Positions 11,717 to 25,183 are shown, counted from the stretch's first letter. The stretch: DNA of 64,000 nt from Adineta steineri (GCA_905250115.1 CAJNOI010000293.1:22064-86063), one strand, 5' to 3'. Notes: generated by a model not told the origin, from the sequence alone. Translations and numbers: made by a program.

Positions 11717-12871
11717 TTAACTTTAAAAAAACTAGAAATATAAAAATTTAAAAAAAAAAGATTTTTTTTATTCATTTGGTATATGAAAGCTTTCAATATC
11801 AGTGGATCCTAGCAACGCTAAAATCTAGTGAAACGATCAATCTTTAACTCTATATCCGTTTATAATGAAAGGTATGAGAAATGAATTATTAAATTAATCC
11901 TTTCCGGCCGACTATTCCCCCCACCCTACGACAAAGGGCTAACTAAGTTAATTTGAATTGCATAGATATTTTTGATATCTTTTTTTTTATATTCCACATC
12001 ATACAATACTGATATAGTTTTTCTTTAAATGTTTTTCGATATACTTCTTTTGTATATATATGTAAATAAGTAGGTCTGAGAAAATTTTTGTAACTTAAAT
12101 AAGTAGAAAATACGGCCTTGATAGGAATACTCTCGAAATGAGAAAAATATTTTATATTCTATATGAAAATAATTTCAAATATTGTTATTATTTTTGTACT
12201 TACCTGTATTTCACGTGTTTGAAAAAACCACATAATCGAAATAATAACTGGCTGTATTAATTGTATTTTCTACATTTCTGCCCATCAGATAGACTAACGT
12301 AGAAAAAAAAAAAGAACGACAGATTATTTTTTATGATATGTATTATAACTATATAAATACCTCAAGGGTATATTTATTTTTTTTTTGATAATGAATAATA
12401 AATAGAAAACATGTTTACATTAAAGTTAAAACCTACTATACGTTGTCGATATAATATTAATGATACGAAATTTTTCGAATTTATTCGTTTTCAATAGTAT
12501 AGGAAGAGAAATGATAAATGTATAATGATAGTTAATGTCAAAACTTCGTAATAGTACTACTTTTATATAATGTAAGAACGAAATATTGCCAAAAATTCGT
12601 TTTATGATACTATAACAATTCTTATTGTGAATCATCACATTTAACTGTTTATATAAGAAAGCTTTACAGGGTAAAATATAAACTCTTCAATTTTTTATCC
12701 ACATTTTGTTTTTCAGGTGTGCTAATCAAAGTATCGAATAGGCACCGCCCATTTGGTAGATAAAACAAGGACTCATTTGAAAAGTCCAGGTGAACATAAT
12801 TTATCGATAACATCATAAATACACATTAAAAAATAATTATTATTTTTTCAATATTAATATATATTTAATTG
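11717..12871. other. Intergenic
   Basis: AT-rich; the minus frame at 12426-12638 shows no domain. Nothing supported. Confidence 0.5.
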
Positions 12872-13650
12872 AAAATTCGTTTTTTCTTTTGCTATAGCTA
12901 CAAGTATTTTCATAGTCGGTCGAGATAAACTATCTCCATCTATATCAACTTGTATTAATATTTTATTGTATGTAAACATTTCAATAAGACAATCAATAAT
13001 TAGAGAATTTTTAAATTTATATTTGTTTCATTAGAAAGTATTTGTGCAAAAATTTCTACACCATTATCATCAGTTTGAATACCAGTTAAATATAATTCTT
13101 CTAATGTATAATTGTTTTCTAAAGATTTAGCAATAGATGATATATTTTAAAATGTTGTTCCTGGTATAAGTAATATTTATTAGTATCTATTGCTTTAATA
13201 CAGTCAATAATAAATAATGTTCATCGATTTATATCTCCTGAACATATTTTGTATAATCAGATAATATAATTCCACGATAAATAGTAAGATTAATTGTTGG
13301 TCAACGTAATAATCCTGTTAGTATATGTTTAAGATATAAAAGCCCATGATTTTAATATTTATCGATTTTCAGTACGTAATGTATCATTAAGTTTATAGAA
13401 AAATGGAGCTGTATATGAACGCCATTCCATTGTATATAATACAATTGCAGTTGATTCCTCAATAGAAAGGTCATTCGTAAAATTTTTTGCATATGTTTTA
13501 GTAACTTTTACTTGAATATCAGGAATAAACGAAATAAAAGTGGTTCAGTAGCTTTTTCAAGTGAAACTAAAGGTTTCATATTAAATTCTGCGATAGGTAT
13601 TAATATATTACATTGTTCTCGAACAGCATCATAAAAATGATATTTTGTAT
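12872..13650 (-). pseudogene. Decayed ADP-ribosyltransferase-LRR gene
   Basis: Reading the minus strand from 13650 downward, frames that switch several times give, in order, pieces of the bdelloid-type ART domain and then LRRs: YHFYDAVREQCNIL, then TAIVLYTMEWRSYTAPF, then KHILTGLLR and TIYRG (the ART arginine motif), then TLFIIDCIKAIDT, and finally ENNYTLEELYLTGIQTDDNG, a typical LRR of this family, near 13030-13135. In-frame stops and frameshifts separate the pieces, so no full product can be made. Complete relatives are known as NAD+:arginine ADP-ribosyltransferase proteins fused to LRRs in Rotaria and Adineta. No intact parent copy lies in this window. Boundaries are approximate. Confidence 0.75.
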
Positions 13651-16420
13651 TTTATGTCAAACAATTATGGGATTAAATAACAAGAAATTTTTTTTTGATT
13701 TATTTGACAATATTTAATTTATGTTTTTTAGTATTAAATGATTGTATCATATAGGATGAATCAGAGAAGTTTCTATCAATTTTTATAGGTTAGTTCGATG
13801 ATACGTCATCGAAAATGGTCTAAGATAACAATTAGAACGTTTTTGAACACATTAAATGTGAAGAATATGCTATGAAGAGTTGTCATTTACATATATGAAG
13901 TGTTCTTTAAAAAAATGATGTGATTCTCCACACTTTCTATGTCCTATGACGTTAGATTCAGCTAGCTTATTAAAATCGAAAAGAAAACTTTGCATAGAAT
14001 GTCCTGCGTGTAAAAACTGGTAGAAATCTCATGGATTCGCTCATGTACTAATAATTGAGCTTGATGTATATATATATATATATATATAAACCATTGTTGT
14101 ACTTAATGTTATTGTTACCTGTTCATAGGTTTGCTTCTATTTTGTCAGCAAGTATTTCAATTGACATGAAATAAAAATATTATTGCGATGTAATATTTTG
14201 GATAATTACAATGCATCGACAGAATACGAACAGTTTATGATTTAGAAATTGCTTTCAATAAAAACCACTTTCAAGAAGTAATTAAAATTCATTACTTTTT
14301 CTAATTATCTTTACTTTATCAATATTAGTATATTCTAAAAAACATACTGAGACGTAATTTATCTTTTGATATAAAAAGAAGTAAATTATGTATAATATTT
14401 TCGATTAAAAATTTTATCTCGCTTCATGCATAATGTAATTAGATTGAAATTGGCCATATACAGTATGTTTTTATCGGACATGAAATTTCCTAAAGATAAT
14501 TATTAATTATGCAAACGTAAAAAAACAAATAAATCGTAAAGATTGATGCGTTAAAGATAAAATAATGAATTGTCTACGTCATTTTCTCAAAGTGCTGATT
14601 TTTATAAGAAAAAAAATGATCTATCAATTTCTGTATTAATAAAATTCTCCTGAGTATTTTAATTTCACTTGTAATACTGCATACCTAAATCTAATAGAGA
14701 CAAAACTAGATATAATTAGAATTAAGTATTTTTACTTAAACATGTGCTCGTCTGATATTACGTAGAACATTTTTTGACAATTAAATACTATTTAAGTAAA
14801 ACATATAAATCATATTTTTCATATAAACAACAGTATGAGAATATAAGGGGATATATTTACGATGTATCATGTGATGCGCCATAAAGCATAAATCAAAGAA
14901 TATATTATCCTTACATGTCTTTTCTTTTTCTTTTTTTTCCTGTAAGTGCATATTCTCGACACTTTTTTATCTTCTTATTCTTTTTCTATACTACATTTCT
15001 TGTTTCTGAGTCGATGACTCATATACATAGTTTTCTACTCTGTCTGGAATCTTTGACTTTGTCCTACCATTTACTGAATATGTTATATAAATATCTATAC
15101 GACTTCATCAATGACATTTTCAATTGCGTATACTTCCTATAGTACTTGAGATTTTTTCCAACTTCATTTTCGTAGAATAATTTGTTAAGTGTATAATCAA
15201 TATTTTGTCAAAGAAAAATTATTTGTTTGAACGAGTTTTTATCGAACATAAACAATTTATATCGATTTCTCTTCTCTCTTTTTTTCTTTAACCGATGGCA
15301 GGTAAGATGCATGTTCGTAACGTCAATAATTTTGTTACCGAGTGACGTATAAAAAAAACAGCCAGTTACGTTGCACAATGCATGTTCGTATGTGATTCAA
15401 TTATAAATGGTTGCTATATAAAAGCAACATAAACGATATACCCGTTGCCATATACAAGTTAGCAAGGGAAGAAAAAGGTAATAACGTATACATATATTTT
15501 ATACATTTATTTGCTTAGTGGTACTCTATCTTTTAAGTTTAAACAGATAAAAATAGAACAAAGATAACATCCAGTAACAGTTCCTTTTTATATCATTATA
15601 AAATAAAGTAAGTACTTTTATAAGATGTTTATATCGTTTAGTATTACATAAAACTTATATGGCACGTTCGTATGATATATAAATAGATTTTTGAATAATA
15701 TCAAGGGATATAGAATTTCGTATTGCTATCCTTAGAAATAAATTCTTACACGAGTTCATTGAGTTACTTAATCAATTTATTCTAGTATTTCATTTAGCGA
15801 TAATCGATAGTAGTTATCTCATGTGTTACACGATATTATATTGATAATAAAAAAAAAAGATTATTTATCTAATAGTGTGCAAAAAACAATAACAAAAACA
15901 TTGTATTAGTCAACAATAATATTTGAGTTTTTTTACCGATGAAAAGTCAATTAACTTCAGACGTCATCGATAGTTTATATAGGTTAAAAACATCAACAAA
16001 ATCAGAATTTTTAATATATAAAGTACAAACAAATAGGGTTGGAAAGTAGGTGAAACACTGTTGTTATTAATTTTCAAAGTCTACTGTCTTAAAATGAATA
16101 TCTGTAATAGGACATACAATACTATAGAATAAAAATCATGAATATATTAGGCTTTACTAATAATGTACTTTTTTTTTCTTTTTAATACGTTTCTTGAAAA
16201 GAAAAGCATGAGTAAACAGAACACTTCTACTGTAAAAATATGTAATTTTTTCTCATGTCGTTACAATAATGACGACATCGGACCCCGCATCTCCGTCATT
16301 GCCTATATAACTTGAGTAATTGTCTACTATGCTCTAGAAACAACTAGCATAATCATATAAATGACTTGTTTAAACTTTCATGTAAAATTACTTTTAGATT
16401 TTAATTAAAACTAGAAAAAA
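13651..16420. other. Long intergenic stretch
   Basis: No coding exon is supported. There is an (AT)n microsatellite near 14068-14089. The 14915-15142 plus frame is hydrophobic but domain-free. Around 15410-15440 there is a small palindrome around a TATA-like core (GTTGCTATATAAAAGCAAC), which could be a promoter for an unseen 5' exon of the downstream phosphatase; this is only a guess. Confidence 0.45.
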
Positions 16421-18148
16421 ATGGCTTTATGTACAGTACCATCTTTTAATTTGAATATACAATATGATCAATGTTATCCTTATCAATATTTATATGATAT
16501 ATGTAATCTGTACAAGTTAAACTTTCAAAATGTTTTTTTTATCAATAATGATGATCATATTCGATCACTTGTCGGAATGAATAGACGTTATAGTGTTCAA
16601 AGTGTCGTTCCAGTAATAAATAACAAGAAAACATATAATCGAGCGATAAGTTTATTTGTTAAACAAAATGAAATTGAATCTCCAGTGCAACACTCTATTC
16701 CAAAAACATTACAGTTTGCATCTATTGAAGATGAAGGTGATGATAATAAACGATATTATTCAACTAAAACACCTTATGCATGTCCTTCAAAAGAATATGT
16801 TTTAAGTTCACCACCAACTGGTTATAAACCTATTGGTGTACAAGTTCTTGCAAGACATGGAAGTCGAACTTTAAATAGTCATGATTATGATGTACAAACT
16901 TTAAAAATTTGGGAATTAGCTAAACAAAAAAATATGTTAACACCATTAGGTGAACAATTAAAAGAAGATACAGAATTATTTATAGGAGAAAACAATCATG
17001 TCGGGTATGTCTTCATTTTCTATTCTATCTATTCATCTTATACATGTTTCTGAATAGGCGTGGAGAATTAACTGAATTAGGTAAAGATGAACATATTGGT
17101 ATTGGCTCACGTTTATTTCATCGTTTACAATCTTTATTTCTTCCATCAAATACTGTTACTGTTATGACAAGTGGTAAAAAACGTGCAGTGGATAGTTCTC
17201 AACAATTTGTTAACGGCTTAACAGAATCTCAAAATGGTATTCAAATACAAAATCAAAGTCCAAATAAAAGCTTACTTTATTTTCATAAATCATGTTTAAG
17301 TTATAGAACATTTAAAAAAACTGATTTAGATATCCGAACAAAAATACATTTAATTAAAAATTTACCACAAACAAAAGCATATGCACAACAAGTTTTAAGA
17401 AAAATTTATACAAAAGATTTTGTTGATTTATTAACTAATGGTTATTATGAAATTCAAGCTGATAAATATTCTGATCTACTTGATAAAAAATTTCATCAAA
17501 ACGAAGTCGATATTGTTATATGTCTCTATTCAATGTTTTCAGTTGCACAAGCACAAAATAAACCTTCTTTAACGAATATGTTAGCTAAATATTTTAATAA
17601 AGAAGAATCATATTGGTTTTCGTATATCAATGATGCACAGGTATTTCATTATACATAATAATAAATGAGTCTATATTTTTTATTTATAGGAATTTTATGT
17701 CAAGGGTCCATCAATTGAAGGAAAAACAGTAACATATGATATGGCAAAACCACTCTTAGCCGATTTTTTTACGTCTATCAATGCACGTATTGAAGATTCG
17801 GATAATACTGTTGCTGCACATCTTCGTTTCGCCCATGCTGAAACGATCATTCCATTTGCAACACTTTTACAAATTCCTAATTTTTCAGACAAATCAGTTT
17901 ATCCTTTAGATATTTATACATATGAAAATAATCCTTGGCGAGGTAATAAAATTGCTTCTATGGCTGCTAATATTCAATGGGAAATTTATCAACATGAAGA
18001 ACATCATGATCAAATCTTAGTACGTATGTTATATAATGAAATGGAAGTTAAATTTAAATCTGATTGTAAATCAATTACATCTGATTCATATTTCTATGAT
18101 TTTAATGAATTAAAACGATCTTATCAACATATTTTCAACATGGATTAA
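16421..18148 (+). CDS. MINPP1: Histidine phosphatase, multiple inositol polyphosphate phosphatase-like
   Basis: Three exons, 16421-17004, 17058-17640 and 17690-18148, total 1626 bases, 541 residues, phases consistent. Branch-2 histidine phosphatases form a phosphohistidine intermediate; MINPP enzymes remove phosphates from inositol hexakisphosphate and related substrates, usually in the ER lumen or secreted. The catalytic motif is ARHGSR (Arg145, His146, Arg149) and the proton-donor motif is HAE (438-440) in FAHAETIIPF. SPPTGYKPIGVQVLARHGSR resembles the start of the MINPP-like catalytic domain. The first ~105 residues are not similar to anything I recognise and show no clear signal peptide, so an upstream exon or a different start is possible. 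C-terminal retention signal absent (ends FNMD). The spacing and both motifs suggest an active enzyme. Confidence 0.85.
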
Positions 18149-18716
18149 ATTCTTAACAAAAACAATTTTAATATATTTATTTTTATTATTATATATCGTT
18201 CTGTGATAAATACTGTACATATAAACTTATCTACTATGAACGACATTTTTTTTTATTCATATAGTATTTGTACGCATAGCGTTATAAAAGTTAAGACTTA
18301 CTTTTCTTATTGTCAACTTCTATTTTTTTTGTTCCTAAACATAAGTATTTCAAATTCAATGAAAATAATTTTTCTATTATTTTTTAGAATTTAGTTAAAT
18401 AACGAAAAAAATAAAATACTCATTTCTCATTATTTGCTGCTGTTTTTTTCTATATGATTTCACTATTGACAGTGAATATTGTTTTTTGTTTTGTTAAAAA
18501 TCAATGATTCATATTGATTGAATTGTTTTTATTCTTATTCATCATAGAAGTTTGTCCTCCATGGACAATTATATTTTCTTTTTTACTCATATACTTAAGC
18601 AACCTTTCATTGCTTTAAGCTAACTATACAATACAAAACGAACAGGTGAATGACATAAATAAGAGAAACAAAAACTCTTTAATTTACCATTAGTTATTCC
18701 ATAAGAAATTTATAAT
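18149..18716. other. Intergenic between phosphatase and Ly6-like gene
   Basis: AT-rich. A 63-residue plus frame (18203-18394) is hydrophobic but has no domain. It should contain the polyadenylation site of the upstream gene and the promoter of the next, neither clearly identified. Confidence 0.45.
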
Positions 18717-19724
18717 ATGCGTACATTTTTATTAATATTCGTAATCTTTATCGTTGGATGTGAAAGTTTTTTTAATAATTCACCATTTAATTTAACTACA
18801 TTAACTTCTCGTCGTAATCTTACATGTGTAACTGATTTTGGTGATACAGATTTATTTACAAATTGTGAGTATTGTGTATATGAATTTTTTAATAATGGTA
18901 CAGATTCAAGTATATATCATGACTGTATTTATATAACAAATTCTTATCGACTTGTAACACAACGTTGTTCAGGTTTTACAAGTGATAGTGATATTGGTTA
19001 TGGTCTTTGTTCACAATTACCATTTGAATATTTTGATATCAACGTACTTTGTATATGTGCAACGGATTTATGTAATGAAAACTTTACAACATGTAAACAA
19101 TCGGTTGATTCAAATCCAAATCTACCGACACTTCCGTCACCAATACCAACATTAACTGCTAATACATCAGCAATTTCATGTCAAGATACACCACTTGGTA
19201 TATTAAATTCGACATATTACTGTATAAGAGATTCGACACCTTATATAAATATGACTCAATGTGAAGAATATGTACAAAATCATACTGTTGTTTGTATGTA
19301 TTTAGAAAGTGATGATGGAAGTTATTTAACTTTAGTTGCTATACCTGATGAAGATTATGAATATGTATTAGCTGATCAAATTGATAAAATGCAAGGAGTA
19401 GCAACTCAATCAAATTTCATACAATTTTATAATGAAACATCAGGTGCATTTTATGTACAATGGCAAGAAGATGTTGAAGATACGGATAATTATACGAGAA
19501 TTTATAATAAATGTTATTGTATGACAGATGATTGTAATTTTAATTTGACTGAATGTCTTCAATCCTATGTAAACAGTAGTGTATCAAGTAATGGTAAGGA
19601 CAAATATTGCCTGTTTTCTTTTTTATGAAGACATATAACAAAATACTGTTTTTTATTTCTAGATATAAACAAAGCATTACTTGTGATATTAACGAATTTC
19701 ATGATTGCAACAAATCTCTTTTAA
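18717..19724 (+). CDS. Secreted two-domain Ly6/uPAR-like protein, probably GPI-anchored
   Basis: Two exons, 18717-19593 and 19663-19724, 312 residues. Residues 1-17 form a signal peptide (MRTFLLIFVIFIVGCES). Two Cys-rich modules follow (about 30-130 and 160-285), each ending in a CxCxxDxCN signature (CICATDLCN and CYCMTDDCN), the hallmark end of three-finger Ly6/uPAR domains; a Pro/Ser/Thr linker (NLPTLPSPIPTL) separates them. Many N-x-S/T sites suggest heavy glycosylation. The short second exon adds a hydrophobic tail (ALLVILTNFMIATNLF), as expected for GPI attachment; without splicing the protein would end in a polar tail, so the spliced form is preferred. Partner and function unknown; Ly6 proteins act at the cell surface as receptor modulators or adhesion molecules. 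Confidence 0.75.
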
Positions 19725-21042
19725 AATTGTTTAGTTTTCTATAAATAAAATTTACAACAAAATTTGAATTGTTGTAGGTGTTATGAAATTAGTTTAAGTT
19801 GACTGTGATCGATGAAGTCTATTGTAGAAACCATAAGATAACATATATGCTTATTTTTGATAGTCTTAATAATAATTTTCGTCCAACAATTTTAATACAA
19901 AAAATTCCTATTCACATACTTAATATCTTTATTAGATATTAGAACTATAAAATTCAGTTTTATTCTTTATAAAGAATACTTGTTACTTTAAAATTTATGT
20001 TTGTCTTAGATAATGCTTTTAAACTTTTCTGAGAAAAAATAAAAAGAAAAAAAACAATTATTATCAGTTCTCGTATGATATACACATTCTTTTCTTGAAT
20101 TCTATAATTTGTTGATGCTGTTTAAAACATTGTATCGAAAAAAATTCATTCAAAGTCTAGACAACAATTTAAAATGTATCTGGTAATTTTAACCATATCA
20201 AATAATGGAGCTATTAGTAGAGTCAATAATAAAATTTTCGATGGCAAGTGATATTATATGAGTAATATCATATAAACATATATCGTAGCAACATACAATA
20301 CACAGATAAGACGGAATGTTTTTATTCCTTTATAATATATTCATGAATAAGTTGGTTTTTTCCTTTCTAAATATTTTATATATGTTTTTACCTATCATAG
20401 AATAAACTTAAGTTTTATTTGCAGTACTTTTCCAGGTTGACATCTTGAAACATTCTTATATAGCATACAATGCATCACTATCCTATGAATGTTTCTTTTT
20501 CTTATCAGCAAAACAATGTCCTTTCTACAGGTGTGTCAATAATCATCCATGACATCGAAAAGAAGAAAAAAAAAAGACATGATCATATGTTTATAAAGCT
20601 AATATCATTTGCTTCTTTTATTATACTTAAAAAACAATCGAAATTTATCATACAGAAATCAGATATTTTTATTATGACAAGAAGTTTTATTTACCTCTTA
20701 TTACTAATACGTACATCAATTGACTAGACATTTTTTTTTATTGATTCCGTCTTATATTGACGTAAAAATCCACTAAATAAAACTATGAGTGATTATTTCT
20801 CTATACTAAATAGTATGACATTACATATTAGTTTGTCATAAAATCCATTCTTATCAAATGTCTGTCATAGAAATTACACAAATATTTTTTCATCGCTGAA
20901 TTCTTTTGCTGAAAGAAATTACCAAGATTCATTTTGTATGTCTCATGAATGATGTCATATATATAATATGATGCAAAATCGTTGCTAAGACTATTTTTGT
21001 TTCTACGATTTAAGTCGGTAAAATCCAACATACGTCTTCATA
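19725..21042. other. Intergenic
   Basis: Frames at 20470-20727 (plus) and 20828-21031 (minus) have no recognisable domain. Nothing else is supported. Confidence 0.45.
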
Positions 21043-21052
21043 TATATAAAAG
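21043..21052 (+). promoter_or_regulatory. Putative TATA box of the ETS gene
   Basis: TATATAAAAG lies about 245 bases upstream of the ETS-domain start codon in otherwise gene-free sequence. The position would imply a 5' leader of roughly 215 bases. Motif and position only. Confidence 0.35.
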
Positions 21053-21296
21053 GTAGCGATTGCGTACATATCAACCCACAAGTATAGACACGTAGCCACA
21101 CTTCGGCGAAAGACGTTTTCTTTCTGTTCTTTCACATATATATTTATATGTTACCTTTTTCTTACTATTGCTCGTCAACAAAAAAACACTCACACTTATA
21201 ATTCCAGTCTTATTTATAAATTCTCGAGTTTTACTCTAACGTTATAGTTAACATCGTTGATATTTCTTTTATTACAAGTTACTGTGTTCATAATTA

Positions 21297-21869
21297 ATGG
21301 AAAATTTTACAATGTATGATGAATGTAATGAAAATTTTGATCCATTATTTTCGGACGATATGTTTAATATTAGTTCGGATGATTTTTCTATGGATGATGA
21401 TTCTGATATAATTTTAACGTCTATTAAAGATTGGTTTAATTTACCATCCACAACTAATCCAGATGATATTCTTGATACGTATTCTGATGAGATACCACTC
21501 AATAGAAAAGAATGGTTGATACAAGATTCGCCGTCGCAACGTTATAGAGCTCCACGTCTTTTTGAATTTTTAATTCTTCTTCTAAGAAAATCACATTATG
21601 AATCTTATGCATCATTTACCGATCAATCCAAAGGTATTTTTCAAGTTCATCGACCTGATAAAATTGCTGAACTATGGCAAGCTGTAAAAAGTCGACAATC
21701 ACAACAAAAAATGACCTATGATAAATTTGCAAGAGCTATTAGATGGTATTATAAGTCAAATTTAATGCAAAAAACGAATACTCGATATACATTTCAATTT
21801 TCATCGAAAACATTAGAAAAATATTTCATTGATGAAAATAACAATTCGTCGACGAATTTACTATTATAA
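21297..21869 (+). CDS. ETS-domain transcription factor, SPI/PU.1-like
   Basis: Single-exon 190-residue protein. Residues 1-75 are acidic (many Asp, Ser), like a transactivation region. The ETS winged-helix DNA-binding domain fills about residues 80-182: it opens APRLFEFLILLLRKSHYESY, continues FTDQSKGIFQVHRPDKIAELWQ, and contains the recognition-helix sequence KMTYDKFARAIRWYYKSNLM with the two DNA-contacting arginines (R-A-I-R) conserved, then YTFQFS. ETS proteins bind GGAA/T core sites and regulate differentiation and immune-type genes in animals. KMTYxKxARAxR and the terminal YxFQF resemble the SPI subfamily best, but the classical Trp of WWVDKDKGTF is replaced (ASFTDQSKGIF), so it is divergent. 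Nuclear. Confidence 0.88.
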   Translation: MENFTMYDECNENFDPLFSDDMFNISSDDFSMDDDSDIILTSIKDWFNLPSTTNPDDILDTYSDEIPLNRKEWLIQDSPSQRYRAPRLFEFLILLLRKSHYESYASFTDQSKGIFQVHRPDKIAELWQAVKSRQSQQKMTYDKFARAIRWYYKSNLMQKTNTRYTFQFSSKTLEKYFIDENNNSSTNLLL

Positions 21870-23834
21870 GGTTTCAAAAATGAATTATTCATGTCAACGG
21901 TCATGAATTTACTATTTATGGATATATGAGAATCAATAAGATTACTCCGGTTCGACTAAAATTAGTCCTAAAATGGTTCAGATAATATTGACTAATCTGG
22001 AATAAATACAATATATGAAATTTTTTTATAGCTTTTTTTGTAACGTCCATGTAGTATTGTTATTTGTGAATAAAATGTATCCAAATTTTGTATTTATATC
22101 ATATTATTGTGTAATTGATAAAATCCTAAAGAGAAACTACGCCTTTAAAAAGTTTATGTGATTCATAAGTAATCTTCTACGACAGTGGATTTTTTTGATT
22201 TCTATAAAAAAATAATTTGCGTCAATTTTTTGTAAGTAAAAATATGACCTCGAATTTTTCTGAAGATCCTTTCAAACTATTTATAATCTAACAAATACTA
22301 ATAGGAATTTTGCACAATGGAGTAATTAAACCAACAGTTCAAAAACATCTAATAGAATTTTTATATTTCTTAGTTTTGATAATGAGGACAAATAACGAGG
22401 TATTATCATGTCTATAAAAACAATTTGGACTATGACTTTATATTTTAAGAAATCTTATGATAAGAATAACACATTTTTGTCAGCTGTCTATCGCGTAAAA
22501 TTCTCTATTTTTTTATTTTGATTATTTGACATCAGTTTTATAAAGAAAAAAGAATATATTATATTATTTGTTATAGACAAAATATTGACGAGGTAAAATA
22601 AAATCAGACATGATTTTTTTGGCAGACTGCCACCGTTTCGTTCTATTTAAGTATTTTTACAATTCTTTTTTTTCTATACATCATTACTCAAGTATATACC
22701 TCTGGAATAAAAGAATGACGTAAATTACATTATTATAATGAAAATTTTACTACAAAAAAATGATCACGGAAATGAAAAAAAGTCTTATTAGTGATCGTGA
22801 ATTTCATTCGATGAAAATTGTGCAATTTATAAGTACATCATGCGATATGAATCATTGAATGTCGACGAAAATTTTATTATGAGAATAATTAAAACTTCAT
22901 GAAGGTCATGCGGTGAGAAGTGCGCAAAAAATAATTTTATTTTTTTGACATCTAAGTCTGCAAATGATTTAAATAAGAATGTATTTCTAAGCTCTAGGGT
23001 AGTAGAACATTCGCCAACTAGCGGAATTCCGGAATCCTTTTTTCATGATTCATTCTTTTCTAATAGCTTATAAAAGTTATACACAATATATTTTATTTTT
23101 TCAAATATATGCGAATGATTCGTTTTACTATAATAGTTGTCAACAATTATGTGCACGTGGTTATTATCAATAGATTTAGAAAAAGAAACGGCGTACAGAC
23201 ACCAAAATAAATATATCTATTTCTTTGATATGAATCTAATACATATACTTGATTCATATTTGTCTAAATTATTTTACTAGCTTGCCTATGCGTTCGTCAT
23301 TAGATTAATTGCTTTTCTTTTTCTTTCTTCATAATTTTCGAAATGAAAATTTCATGTGTGTATTGTTAGAGTTAATTATGATTATTTGTTTACCTTATAA
23401 AATCAAATTAATGACATCATCATATCTAAAAATACACCTGTACAGATTATACTGAATGACTGTCTGACTATCGTAAATAAAAAATAGAATAATTTGGAAT
23501 TGGAATATAAGAAAACAGTATTTGTTTTTTTAAATTTCATTTATTTTCATTGCAGAAGTATTATTTATATTCTAATAAAATTTAGTACAACAAAGAAATA
23601 CGAAATAAATGAGTAAACAAAAGAGAAAAAATAGTGACACTTTTCTTTTCTTACTTTATCGTATAAAACAAAGAAATATCATAATAAATAATATGCATTA
23701 CTCGTATTTTTACTCGAACGCACACGCGATTAATACTAAAGTATTCATATGGCTTGGCCTAAAAATTGCACTCATAATCTACGGTAACTATTATAGATTT
23801 TTCTTAAATTTTTTTTCTTAATATTTATATATAG
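21870..23834. other. Intergenic, with possible first exon of the next gene
   Basis: No domain-bearing frame. A possible 11-base first coding exon of the downstream membrane glycoprotein is 23693-23703 (ATG CAT TAC TC then GTATTT), the only nearby ATG/donor pair I found in the right phase. The frame at 23609-23821 read straight through is not supported. Confidence 0.4.
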
Positions 23835-25183
23835 ATCTAGACGAGGACGTTTTCTTGTATTAGCGGGAATAACTATATTGATTGCAGCAATCATTGCAGC
23901 TATCGTAGTTAGTGTTACTGATTCTAAATCTCAATCGAAATCTGATCTCAATATAACACAATCACCTATTCGTTAGTTTTATTTATTTGTTGTATTTTTT
24001 AATATTATTTCTTTTATTAAATCAATCTAGCATCTACTTTCAATGCCACCTATATATCAGTTAACTCATTTATTCAATCATTGAATGAACTTAATTTGAA
24101 TTCAAGTGATCTGGCACAATTAGCACGTAGTGTAAGTCAAGAGTATTTATGTGATAGATTTTATATGAATTTCTATTTAATTAGTTTGAATATGGTCTTA
24201 ATTTAAGTGTACAAAATGTATTACAAATTCGTACTATCGATTTAAAGGCACCAGTAGAAAAAATATCCAAAACTCGACGTAAACGAGCGTATGTAATCGA
24301 ATTATCTTTTGAAAATTTCTATATTGTTTTGATAATTGAAATATAGTGTACAATGTGATCAAAATGTAGGTAATGTAAATGGATCTGCACTTATGTTTGA
24401 TTTCAATCTTATCTATCCTCCTAATAATACATGTCAAAGTCAAACATGTATTACTGAAATGTTTACTACAATTTATCAACGTTTTCGATCTACTCTATCA
24501 TTCCTAATCAATTTTCAAAATAAACAACAAACATTCGATTTATGTTCAATTACTCCATTATCTGTGTCAGGTAACTATATAGTACTTGATTAAAGTTTTA
24601 AATTTTTATAATATTTAATTTAGCTGATTCATCATCAGAGCAAATTCCAACATCGATATCAAATATTACAACTACACCAGTATTTACAAATATATCTTCA
24701 ACAACTGTAAGACCTAGCACGACTACACCAAACTTTTCATCTACTGAAACGATTAATACAACTATACCATCTACAACAGAGCCAGTACTTTCTACAGAAA
24801 GATCAAATTTGACATCAAACGCAACTATTCGTATGTTATTTGATAGTATTAATTATTTTGATTGTTTTTTTTTCTCGTATTAGCTGATATTGATATTTGT
24901 TTAAGAAAACTACCGATTATACAAGGTACGTAAAAACATTTTATTTTTTAATTTTTGAAAATATCTTTGTTTTGTAATTATAGAACAAACAGCTCCGTAT
25001 AGAATTTCGTATACAAGTACATTATTTTTTCAAGATGAACATACACTTATCGTTGTTGGAGCATCGAAATTCGAAACTTTTTTTGATATGCAAACAATAG
25101 AAAGATATATCATCATTGATGGTGTTATGGTATATAATAATTGTCAACGAGTAATGGATGTTTCATTACCAATGATAATGTAA
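23835..25183 (+). CDS. Single-pass membrane glycoprotein with furin-like site
   Basis: Seven exons are clear: 23835-23971, 24031-24131, 24185-24288, 24347-24570, 24624-24830, 24884-24925 and 24984-25183, all GT-AG and phase-consistent, giving 338 codons. The first exon is uncertain (candidate 23693-23703). After a basic cytosolic stub (RSRRGR) comes one membrane helix (FLVLAGITILIAAIIAAIVV), hence type II topology. The ectodomain has many N-glycosylation sites, a dibasic KTRRKR sequence ending one exon that would suit furin-type cleavage, a four-Cys module, and a Ser/Thr-rich stalk (ISNITTTPVFTNISSTTV), followed by a final compact domain. The membrane-proximal part has the size and layout of a SEA-type domain, but this is inference. 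I do not recognise the family. Confidence 0.65.

Noticed and set aside
14068..14089. (AT)n run as a possible promoter
   Set aside because: Simple microsatellite, not linked to a gene start.
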